NCBI GenBank assembly: GCA_016210805.1
Contig: JACQTL010000258.1
Span: 1-10,780 of the forward strand
Length of the DNA: 10,780 bases
Source: Actinomycetota bacterium
GTDB lineage: Bacteria > Actinomycetota > UBA4738 > G016210805
Direction: 5' to 3'
Shown: positions 1 to 7,300 of the stretch, one piece after another
Position numbering within the stretch: the stretch's first letter is position 1
Layout of the letters: each line of letters opens with the position of its first letter
Notes under the pieces: model-generated
Databases searched by the model: none
Told to the model about the DNA's origin: nothing
The model's input: only the letters and a program-made list of their open reading frames with translations
Position numbers and translations under genes: made by a program

Positions 1-604
1 GACCACACGGCTCCTGGACGCCCTGGCCCGGGGGGCCGAGTTCCTCGGCGACGACTGGCTGATCGTCGACGAGGGGGGCACGGTCTACCCGTTCGTGCTG
101 TCCTTCGGCCTGACCGACCGGCTGCTCTCCGAGCACGCCGGGCTGCGCCGGCGCCTGCCCCTTTCGTCCCGCGTGGGCTTCGGGCTGCGCAGCGGGCTCC
201 GAGCGGCCGCCCTGGCCGGCGCCGGGCGGAGCGCCTCACCGGTGGCCCGAGGGGTCCGGTGGGCCGCCGAGCTCGGGGCGGCGACCTCGTGGCGCCGGGG
301 AGCCCTGGCCGCCTTCTTCCCCGAGGTCGAGGTGGGCCGGCCCGGCCCCATCGACCGGATCGAGATGCTCGACGGCGACCCCGGTCCCGACCCCGCCCGC
401 CGGCTGGCGGCGACGGTCGGCTTCGAGCTGGCCAGGGACCTCCGGGCGCTGGAGTACCTCCTGGCCCCCGAGGCCCTCGACGTCCTGGACCGGGCCACCG
501 TGGCCGAGCGCGAGGTCCTGGCCGCAGTGGTGGCTTCGAGCCAGGTGGTGGCCCTCCCTCCCCGGCCCGCCGGCGGAACCCAGGCCGGGCCCCCCTCGGC
601 ATGA
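1..604 (+). CDS. HPr-kinase/PEPCK-like P-loop ATPase, C-terminal part (5' truncated)
   Basis: The reading frame is open from base 2 and ends at TGA 602-604, giving about 200 visible residues; the start lies outside the window. The visible protein begins TTRLLDALARGAEFLGDDW and continues LIVDEGGTVYPF. This matches the stretch after the P-loop of HprK-like ATPases: the Walker A Ser/Thr, a helix, then an ARGA-(x)n-DD strand and a VYPF segment. Base 1 is G, compatible with the third base of a Lys codon AAG, so the Walker A lysine probably sits just off the left edge. The remaining roughly 150 residues are Ala/Arg/Leu-rich and helical, with no recognised domain. Such proteins often accompany polysaccharide or peptide-modification clusters, but no partner is visible here. 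The gene is convergent with the esterase, 40 bp apart. The family call is moderate; the substrate is unknown. Confidence 0.6.
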   Translation, partial: TTRLLDALARGAEFLGDDWLIVDEGGTVYPFVLSFGLTDRLLSEHAGLRRRLPLSSRVGFGLRSGLRAAALAGAGRSASPVARGVRWAAELGAATSWRRGALAAFFPEVEVGRPGPIDRIEMLDGDPGPDPARRLAATVGFELARDLRALEYLLAPEALDVLDRATVAEREVLAAVVASSQVVALPPRPAGGTQAGPPSA

Positions 605-644
605 AGGCTGCCGGGCCCCGGTCCCGGGTACGTTCGGGCGCCCC
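605..644. other. Convergent intergenic gap with weak inverted repeat
   Basis: These 40 bases separate two converging stop codons. A short CCGGG/CCCGG inverted repeat (611-615 and 623-627, 7-nt loop) and a self-complementary GGGCGCCC (636-643) are present. Neither is followed by a T-run on either strand. They could form a weak bidirectional terminator, but in such GC-rich DNA short dyads are expected by chance. Confidence 0.2.
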
Positions 645-1673
645 TCAGGAGAGCCGTTCGGCCAGGTACCGCAGGCTCAACGGGTAGCGGTACTCGATCG
701 CCATGTGGGTCGCGTCGAACAGCTCGTAGTGGACGTCGGGGGCCCCGGACGCCTCCGCCTCCCTGCGGAAGGCCTCGGCTCCGAGGTCCAGGTGGAACTC
801 GTCCCGCTTCCCGGCGTCGATCCAGATCCCCCGCATCGAGCCCAGGGTCTCGCGGTGGGCCGGCTCCCGGGCCATGCGCACCGGGTCCCACGCGAGCCAC
901 CGGTCCCACACCTCCGGGACCAGCTCGCCGGTGGCGACGTCGTAGGGCAGATGCACGGAGCCGTCCCCGTCGGTCGAGTAGCACGCCGCCATGCACCAGT
1001 CGTTCAGGAGGTGCCCGTCGCTCTCCTTCGAGAACGCGGGCCGCGACCGGAACTCCTCCCAGAACCGGTCGAAGGACCCCTCGTAGTCCTCGCGGAGGGC
1101 CCGGGCCGACTGACGGAACTCCGGCAGGTAGCACGTCTCGAACAGGGCGTCGCCGGCGTGCGTGGCCAGGCCGCCCCACAGGTCCGGGCGGAGGAGCGGG
1201 GTGACCATGGCCCCGTAGCCGCCGCTCGACTTGCCGGCGATGCCTCGGTGGTCCCGGTGGGCCAGCGTCCGGAACCGCTCGTCCACCCAGGGCACGACCT
1301 CCTCGCAGAGGTACGTGTGGTAGCGGCCGGTGCCCGGGGAGTCCAGGAACTGCGACCCGCCCAGCGAGGTCCAGCAGTCCACCCACACCACGATGCAGGG
1401 TGGGGCCTCGCCGGCGGCGAACATCCCGTCGGCGAGCTCGGGGAAGTTCAGGCGGAACGCCGAGCGGTTCCTCCACATGTCGAGCTGCCCGGTCAGCCCC
1501 TGGATCTGGTAGACGGCGGGGAACCGGCGGTCCGGCTCGTCGTCGTACCCCGGGGGGAGGTAGACCCACAGGGGCCGGCGATCCGGGTCGCCGAGCCGGT
1601 TCCCCCGCAGGGCCTCGCTCTCGATCTCGTGCTCCTCGAACCGGCCGGCCGTCTCGGTGCGCCACGGAAGCAT
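645..1673 (-). CDS. Alpha/beta-hydrolase, esterase D / enterochelin-esterase-like (PF00756 type)
   Basis: A 342-residue putative serine esterase. It opens with a beta-strand segment ending in PLWVYLPPGYDDEPDRRFPA (about residues 34-53), the typical 'arms' of the esterase family. A nucleophile elbow GIAGKSSGGYGA follows, with GxSxG spanning residues 147-151 and Ser149 as nucleophile. A likely acid is Asp291 in DAGKRDEF and a likely base His323 in ATHMAIEY, in the order Ser-Asp-His usual for the fold. Residues about 180-260 form a cap-like insertion rich in Trp and Glu. There is no signal peptide, so it is probably cytoplasmic. ATG 1671-1673 is preceded on the minus strand by AGGAGG (1681-1686), spacing 7 nt, which fixes the start. 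The gene is divergent from the glutamate dehydrogenase gene. The substrate cannot be deduced; possibilities include acyl esters, S-formylglutathione-like thioesters or siderophore esters. Confidence 0.8.
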   Translation of the reverse strand: MLPWRTETAGRFEEHEIESEALRGNRLGDPDRRPLWVYLPPGYDDEPDRRFPAVYQIQGLTGQLDMWRNRSAFRLNFPELADGMFAAGEAPPCIVVWVDCWTSLGGSQFLDSPGTGRYHTYLCEEVVPWVDERFRTLAHRDHRGIAGKSSGGYGAMVTPLLRPDLWGGLATHAGDALFETCYLPEFRQSARALREDYEGSFDRFWEEFRSRPAFSKESDGHLLNDWCMAACYSTDGDGSVHLPYDVATGELVPEVWDRWLAWDPVRMAREPAHRETLGSMRGIWIDAGKRDEFHLDLGAEAFRREAEASGAPDVHYELFDATHMAIEYRYPLSLRYLAERLS

Positions 1674-1700
1674 CCCGTCTCCTCCTCGCTCGTGGTCCCG

Positions 1701-1716
1701 CGCGGGGGACCCCGCG
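1701..1716. promoter_or_regulatory. Perfect 7-bp inverted repeat between divergent genes, possible operator
   Basis: CGCGGGG (1701-1707) and CCCCGCG (1710-1716) are perfect reverse complements separated by GA. The element lies in the 113-bp region between the esterase and glutamate dehydrogenase start codons, where a shared regulator could bind. The 2-base centre is too small for a stable full hairpin, so a protein-binding dyad is the more natural reading. The GC bias of the region makes chance occurrence possible. Confidence 0.25.
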
Positions 1717-1748
1717 GATGCTACCGGTCCGGGGGGTGCGCCGGTTGC

Positions 1749-1754
1749 TAGACT
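1749..1754 (+). promoter_or_regulatory. Possible -10 element for the glutamate dehydrogenase gene
   Basis: TAGACT fits the TAnnnT pattern of actinobacterial housekeeping-sigma -10 boxes and lies 32 bp before the GTG start, leaving a short leader. No convincing -35 box is seen 16-19 bp upstream, so this is tentative. Confidence 0.3.
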
Positions 1755-1786
1755 CGGCGACGCGTGGACACGAGGGCCGGAGCCGG

Positions 1787-3040
1787 GTGAGCTCGTTCTC
1801 CTCCTCCCCCTGGGAGGCTGCCCTCTCGCAGCTGGACGAGGCGGCCCGCATCATTCAACTGGACGAGGGCGTCCACGACGTCCTGCGGACCCCGAAGCGG
1901 AGCCTCACCGTGGCCGTCCCCATAAAGCTGGACGAGGGCGGGGTCAGGGTGTTCGCCGGCCACCGCGTCCACCACAACACCTCACGGGGCCCCTCCAAGG
2001 GCGGGATCAGGTTCCATCCGGCCGTCACGCTCGACGAGATAAAGGCCCTGGCCATGTGGATGACCTGGAAGTGCGCGATCATGGGCATCCCCTACGGGGG
2101 GGCCAAGGGCGGGGTCGCCGTGGACCCCAAGGCGCTCTCGCGGGGCGAGCTCGAGCGCCTGACCCGCCGTTATGCCAGCGAGCTCGTCCCCCTGCTCGGC
2201 CCCGACCGCGACATCCCCGCGCCCGACGTCGGGACCGACGAGCAGGTCATGGCCTGGATCATGGACACCTACTCCATGAACGTGGGCCACTCCGTCCCCG
2301 GCGTGGTCACCGGCAAGCCGCTCTCGGTGGGGGGATCGGCCGGCCGGGGAGAGGCGACCTCCCGGGGAGTCATGTACATCACCTCGGCGACCCTGAAGGC
2401 GCTCGGCCGGGCGGTGGACGAGACGACGGTGGCCATCCAGGGATACGGGAAGGTGGGCGGGCCGGCGGTGCGGATGCTCCACGAGCTGGGCTGTCGCGTG
2501 GTGGCCGTCTCCGACGTCTCCGGCGGGGTGTACGGGCCCCAGGGCCTCTCACCCACGGGTCTTTCCGCCCACCGGAACGAGGCGGGGACCGTGGCCGGGT
2601 TCGAGGGCGGCGAGGCCATCTCGAACGCGGAGCTCCTCGAGCTCGACGTGGACCTGCTGGTCCCGGCGGCCATGGAAGGACAGTTCACCGAGGAGAACGC
2701 GGACCGGGTCCGGGCCCGGGTCATCGTCGAGGCTGCCAACGGGCCCACGACCCCGGAGGCCGACCGGATCTTCCACGACCGGGGGATCCTGGTGGTGCCC
2801 GACATCCTGGCCAACGCCGGCGGCGTCACCGTGTCGTACTTCGAGTGGGTCCAGGACCTCCAGGCCTACTTCTGGTCGGAGGACGAGGTGAACGAGAGGC
2901 TCCGCTCGATCATGGAGGGGTCCTACGTGGACGTGCTGGCCGTGGCCGAGGAGCGCAAGTCCACGATGCGGACGGCCGCCACGATCCTCGGCGTCTCCCG
3001 GGTGGCCGAGGCCCACGTCACCCGAGGGCTGTTCCCGTAG
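1787..3040 (+). CDS. gdhA: Glutamate dehydrogenase (Glu/Leu/Phe/Val dehydrogenase family)
   Basis: A 417-residue complete enzyme of the usual length for hexameric GDH, interconverting glutamate and 2-oxoglutarate plus ammonium in the cytoplasm. The N-terminal substrate domain shows GPSKGGIRF (Lys71), MTWKCA (Lys95), the catalytic Lys107 in PYGGAKGGV, and Asp147 in PAPDVGTDE. The Rossmann domain has GYGKVG (219-224), and the next strand ends in Asp243 (VSD), which favours NAD over NADP. Ser350 in GGVTVSYFEW corresponds to the glutamate-specificity serine. Lys71 together with Ser350 argues for glutamate rather than a branched-chain or aromatic amino acid. GTG 1787 is chosen because the protein then begins SSFSSSPWEAALSQLDEAA as in relatives, and GGAG (1779-1782) lies just upstream, though only 4 nt away. 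The open frame extends further 5' only as non-homologous sequence. The 3' end overlaps the convergent LuxR gene by 23 bp. The symbol follows common usage; paralogue identity is not proven. Confidence 0.93.
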   Translation: MSSFSSSPWEAALSQLDEAARIIQLDEGVHDVLRTPKRSLTVAVPIKLDEGGVRVFAGHRVHHNTSRGPSKGGIRFHPAVTLDEIKALAMWMTWKCAIMGIPYGGAKGGVAVDPKALSRGELERLTRRYASELVPLLGPDRDIPAPDVGTDEQVMAWIMDTYSMNVGHSVPGVVTGKPLSVGGSAGRGEATSRGVMYITSATLKALGRAVDETTVAIQGYGKVGGPAVRMLHELGCRVVAVSDVSGGVYGPQGLSPTGLSAHRNEAGTVAGFEGGEAISNAELLELDVDLLVPAAMEGQFTEENADRVRARVIVEAANGPTTPEADRIFHDRGILVVPDILANAGGVTVSYFEWVQDLQAYFWSEDEVNERLRSIMEGSYVDVLAVAEERKSTMRTAATILGVSRVAEAHVTRGLFP

Positions 3041-4094
3041 GGTCGGCGGCCCGGAACGCGGCGGCCGTGGCGCCGGCGCGGGTGTGGACCCCCAGCTTCG
3101 CGAACACGTTCTCCAGGTGCTTGCGGACCGTCCTCGCGCTGATGAACAGGGCCTCGCCGATCTGCGGGTTGGTCAGCCCGCGGGCCACCAGGAGCAGGAC
3201 CTCGGCCTCCCGGGGGGACAGCCCGAGGGAGGCGATCGTCTCCCCGGACGGATCGGTCCGCCGCTCCCGGAAGACCAGCAGGAACCTGTCCGGGGGCTCC
3301 GGGAGCACGTGGGCGACCGTTCGCAGGCCATCGCTCTGCACGTGGGCGGCGCCGGCGGGAAGGGCCAGGGAAACCCCGGAAGGGGAGGCGACCAGCGCGG
3401 CCAGCCGGTCCGGCACCCGCCCGTCCACCCGGCCCCGGGGGTCGAACCTCGACATCGCCGTGCGGGCCGCGGCGTCGGCCTCGAGGATGCGGCCGTCGGC
3501 GGCCACCACGGCCATGCTCGTGCCGGAGGCTCCCATGGCCCGCTCCATCCGAGCGGCGAGCTCCCGCAGCGCCGCCACCTGCGATGCCCGGCCGATGTGG
3601 GGACGGAGCATCTCCAGCATGGCCCTCTCCGCCTCGGTGAAGTCGCCGGTCGACCGGAACAGGGCGATGGCCTGGATCGGGACGCCGATCGCCGGGGGGA
3701 ACCAGGTCGCGGCGAGCATGAAGCGGACGTCCAGGAGGCGGTAGTAGTCGCGGTACAGGGCGAGCTCGCGGAGCTGCCGCTGCGACAAGAAGTCGGACAG
3801 CAATAGCGCGCGCCCGTCCTGGGTGCCGAAGTGATGCATGACCACGGGGTGCTCGTGCATCACCTCCGCGAAGATCTCCTCGGAGCCGGGGAACACCGCC
3901 TCGGGGGGGTCGGCCACGAACCGGGCCGTGCGGCTCACGGGGTCCACCTCGTTGTAGCCGGCGATGTCGGCGGGGATCAGCCCCCGGGAGCCCTCCGTCA
4001 GGGCGTGGACGAACGCCGCGGGATCCGGTGCCTCGTACAGCTCGCCGACGAACCCGAGTAGCCGGGCCACGTCGTCGTGTCCAAGTTGCCCCAT
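3018..4094 (-). CDS. LuxR-type transcriptional regulator with GAF-like and PAS-like sensor regions
   Basis: A 358-residue one-component regulator. Residues about 1-165 form a GAF-like region (start MGQLGHDDVARLLGFVGELY, then a PADIAGYNEVDP segment). Residues about 185-270 contain a PAS-like strand pair, MAVVAADGRILEADAAA. Residues about 288-350 are a LuxR/GerE helix-turn-helix with LSPREAEVLLLVARGLTN and the recognition helix region ISARTVRKHLENVFAKLGV. There is no receiver domain, so it is not a classical phosphorylated response regulator; the ligand is unknown. Start choice: the frame could begin 25 codons earlier at GTG 4167-4169, but family members usually start near a motif like MGQLxxxDVARLLGFVGEL. 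A possible -10 (4117-4122) also lies inside the longer form. The SD before ATG 4094 is weak (GGGGG), so the start is not certain. The gene is divergent from the DUF11 stalk gene and its stop lies inside the end of the GDH gene. Confidence 0.85.
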   Translation of the reverse strand: MGQLGHDDVARLLGFVGELYEAPDPAAFVHALTEGSRGLIPADIAGYNEVDPVSRTARFVADPPEAVFPGSEEIFAEVMHEHPVVMHHFGTQDGRALLLSDFLSQRQLRELALYRDYYRLLDVRFMLAATWFPPAIGVPIQAIALFRSTGDFTEAERAMLEMLRPHIGRASQVAALRELAARMERAMGASGTSMAVVAADGRILEADAAARTAMSRFDPRGRVDGRVPDRLAALVASPSGVSLALPAGAAHVQSDGLRTVAHVLPEPPDRFLLVFRERRTDPSGETIASLGLSPREAEVLLLVARGLTNPQIGEALFISARTVRKHLENVFAKLGVHTRAGATAAAFRAADPTGTALG

Positions 4095-4116
4095 CTTGCC
4101 CCCAACCGGCGGGTCG

Positions 4117-4122
4117 AGGATA
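4117..4122 (-). promoter_or_regulatory. Possible -10 element for the LuxR gene
   Basis: On the minus strand this reads TATCCT, matching TAnnnT and four of six TATAAT positions. It lies 22 bp upstream of ATG 4094 and would give a very short leader. It is one of few AT-containing stretches in the region. No clear -35 box was identified. Confidence 0.3.
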
Positions 4123-4169
4123 TGACGAACGGCCACTGTGGGGGAAGCGGATCCACCTGTTTCCATCAC

Positions 4170-4195
4170 TCCGGGGGGAGGCGCGGTCCCCCGGA
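4170..4195. promoter_or_regulatory. 8-bp perfect inverted repeat upstream of the stalk-protein gene
   Basis: TCCGGGGG (4170-4177) and CCCCCGGA (4188-4195) are exact reverse complements around a 10-nt centre. The element ends 18 nt before ATG 4214 and sits between the LuxR gene and the DUF11 gene. It could be an operator for the divergent regulator. Alternatively it could be an RNA hairpin in the leader, just upstream of the Shine-Dalgarno sequence, influencing translation. There is no T-run, so it is not a normal terminator. Confidence 0.4.
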
Positions 4196-4206
4196 CGGCG
4201 GACGGC

Positions 4207-4211
4207 GGAGG
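4207..4211 (+). promoter_or_regulatory. Ribosome binding site GGAGG deciding the DUF11 protein start
   Basis: GGAGG precedes ATG 4214 with only 2 nt between, shorter than usual. The start is nevertheless favoured because the protein then opens with a complete signal peptide, whereas the frame upstream is only antisense sequence of the LuxR gene. Confidence 0.5.
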
Positions 4212-4213
4212 AC

Positions 4214-4324
4214 ATGCTGGGCAGAAGGAACCGTTCGAGCTTCGGCAGGCTGAGCTCGCCCCTCGTGGGGGCGCTGGTCCTGCTCGCCTCGATGCTCCTC
4301 CCCGCGGCTCCCGCAGCGGCGGCG
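4214..4324 (+). other. Signal peptide of the DUF11 protein
   Basis: Residues 1-37 show a basic n-region with several Arg, a roughly 15-residue hydrophobic core and a small-residue c-region ending in PAAAA. Signal peptidase I probably cleaves after one of the last alanines (about residues 36-39). There is no lipobox Cys. An RR pair occurs at residues 4-5, but the Tat consensus is not met, so Sec export is more likely. Confidence 0.8.
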
Positions 4325-7300
4325 ACCGCCGACCTCTCCCTGACGAAGACCGACTCCCCGGACCCCGTCGCCGTCGGGGAGACCTTCACCTACACGATCG
4401 AGGTGACCAACGGCGGTCCGGACGTCGCGGACGGGTCGGTGTTCGACCCCCTGCCCAGCGGCGTCACGCTGGTCGAGGCCCGGCCCACCGCCGACTGCCT
4501 GGACTTCGGGGGCTCGGTGAGCTGCTCGTTCGCCGGGTTGGGCGTGGGGGAGACGTTCACCGTCGAGATCGACGTGACGGCGGACTGCGTCGGGACCGTG
4601 GAGAACTTCGCGCTCGCCTTCCCCACGAACGGGGACGACCCGGACGGCGCCACCGACACCGAGGAGACCACGGTCACGGGGGCCGAGCCCGAATGCGCCG
4701 ACGTCACGATGGACAAGTCCGTGTCCGAGGACCCCGCGGCGCTGGGGAGCCAGCTCGTCTACACCCTCACCGTCCGCAACGACGGACCGGGCCCGGCCGA
4801 GGACGTGGCGGTCACCGACTTCCTGCCCGCGGAGGTCACCTTCGTGTCGTCGGACCCCGGCGAGCCGACCTGCGTGCACGACGCCGGCATCGTGATGTGC
4901 GACCTCGGAACGCTGGCGGGCGGCGCCGAGGCGACGATCACGATCACGGTCACGGCCGACGAGCTCGGGGAGATCGGGAACGTGGGGAACGTCGACACCA
5001 CCTCTCTCGAGTCGACCAAGTCGAACAACGTCGCCTCCGTGCTGACGACGGTCGAGGAGCCCCCACCCGAGGCGGACGTCTCCATCACGAAGTCCGACTC
5101 CCCCGACCCCGCGCACGTGGGCGACGCGATCACCTACACGCTGGTGGTGACGAACAACGGCCCCGACGCCGCCCAGGACGTGACCGTGACCGACTCGCTC
5201 CCCGCAGGAGTGACCTTCGCCTCGGTCGACCCCGGCGACCCGACCTGCGGCCCCACGCTCGGCACGGTGACGTGCCTGCTGGGGACGATGGCCAGCGGGG
5301 AGTCAAGGACGATCACGATCACGGTGAACGCCTCTTCCGTGGGGACCCACACCAACACGGCGGTCGTGACCTCCTCATCGCCCACCGATCCCGACCTGGA
5401 CAACAACGAGGCCACCGAGGAGACCACGGTCGCCCCCCAGGCCGACCTCCGCATCGAGAAGTCGGACTCCGACGACCCGGTGACCGAGGGCGCCGTCTTC
5501 GACTACACGGTCGTCGTGACCAACGACGGCCCGGATGCGGCGCAGGACGTCACGGTTACCGACCTCCTGCCGGCGGGAGTGTCGTTCGTCTCAGCGGACC
5601 CCGGCTTCCCGGACTGCACCGGCGGGATCGTCTCCGTGCAGTGCAACCTCGGCACGATGGCCAGCGGCACGTCCCGGACGATCACCATCACGGTCGCCGC
5701 CGAGGAGGTCGGCACTCACGAGAACTCGGTCTCCGTGGCCAGCTCCACCGACGACCCGAACGTCGGGAACAACGGGGACTCCGAGTCCACCACCGTCGAC
5801 GAGCCCCCGCCGCCCTCCGCCGACGTCCGGGTGGAGAAGTCGGACTCGGCCGACCCCGTGACCCAGGGAGAGCATTTCACCTACACGATCGAGGTCACCA
5901 ACGACGGCCCGGACCCCGCCCAGGGAGTGACTGTCGTCGACCTCCTTCCGGTGGGCATGTCCTTCGTTTCGGCCGATCCCGGTGCGCCGACCTGCGAGGA
6001 GGCGCTGCTCCATTCGGTCTTCTGCAACCTGGGAACGATGGAGGAGGGGGAGACCCGATCGATCACGATCACCGTGACCGCAGACCAGGTGGGCACCCAC
6101 GAGAACTCTGTCTCGATCGACTCGACCTCCCCCCTCGACCCGCAGCCGATCAACGACACGGACTCCGAGTCGACCACCGTCGTGGAGCCTCCGCCTCCCG
6201 AGGCCGACGTCCGGATCGAGAAGTCGGATTCGGCCGACCCGGTGATCCAGGGTGACCAGTTCACCTACACCCTCACGGTCACCAACGACGGCCCCGACCC
6301 GGCCGCGAACGTCGTGGTCAACGACACCCTCCCGGCCGGGGTCACGTTCGTCTCCTCGTCTCCCGGCCCGCCCGACTGCCTGGCACTCATCGGAGGGGTC
6401 GTCAGCTGCCAGCTGGGGACGATGGCCTCCGGCGAGACCCGGATCATCACGATCACGGTCACCGCCGACGACCTCGGCACCCACGAGAACGCCGCCACGG
6501 TGACCTCCTCGACCGACGACCCGGACCCGGGCGACAACTCCGACTCCGAGGCCACCACGGTTCGGGAGGCCCAGGCCGACGTCCGCGTCGAGAAGACCGA
6601 CTCGGCCGACCCGGTGACCCAGGGTGATCAGTTCACCTACACCCTCATGGTCACGAACGACGGCCCGGACCCCGCCCACGACGTGGAGCTCCTCGACGGT
6701 CTCCCGGACGGCGTCTCCTTCGTGGCCTTCGACACGGGCTTCCTGGTCTGCCAGCTGGGGGCCCTCCAGACGGTCTCCTGCGAGTTCGGGACCATCCCGG
6801 CCGGCGAGAGCCGGACGATCGTGGTCCGGGTGACCGCCGACGAGGTCGGCACCCACGAGAACAGCGCGCTGGTTACCACGTCCACGGGCGACCCGGAGCT
6901 CGGCGACAACCAGGAATCCGAGACGACCACGGTGGAGGAGCCCCCGCCCCCCGCAGCCGACCTCCGCATAGAGAAGTCCGACTCCGCCGACCCGGTGACC
7001 CAGGGGGAGACCTTCACCTACACGATCGTGGTCACCAATGACGGGCCGGGCGACGCGCAGGACGTGGTGGTCGGCGACCTCCTTCCGGTCGGAGTCGCGT
7101 TCCTCTCCGCGACCCCGCTATTCGTGTGCTCCGGCATCATCGTCACGGTGACCTGCGAGCTGGGGACCCTGGCCAGCGGTGGGTCGGTGACCATCACGAT
7201 CACGGTTCGGGCCCTGGAGGCCGGCACGCACGAGAACGGCGCCTCCGTCGGAAGCTCCACCGCCGACCCGAACCCGGGCAACAACTCCGACACCGAATCC

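Noticed and set aside
611..643. Rho-independent terminator between the convergent first two genes
   Set aside because: The inverted repeats are short and no T-run follows on either strand.
85..1854. Long (589-codon) minus-strand open frame across the kinase-like and esterase genes
   Set aside because: Its translation is Arg/Pro/Gly-rich low-complexity sequence in a shifted frame of the esterase, typical of a GC-rich shadow; the esterase frame has real motifs.
1657..3744. Long (695-codon) plus-strand open frame overlapping GDH and the LuxR gene
   Set aside because: Out of frame with the well-conserved dehydrogenase and antisense to the LuxR gene; composition is GC-driven and no domain is visible.
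4095..4169. 25-codon N-terminal extension of the LuxR gene starting at GTG 4169
   Set aside because: It would contain the candidate -10 box, begins outside the conserved family start and has no better ribosome binding site; still possible.
4138..6255. Long (705-codon) plus-strand open frame inside the DUF11 gene
   Set aside because: It is the shifted frame of the repeats, full of RR/GD repeats caused by repeat DNA, with no start context and no domain.
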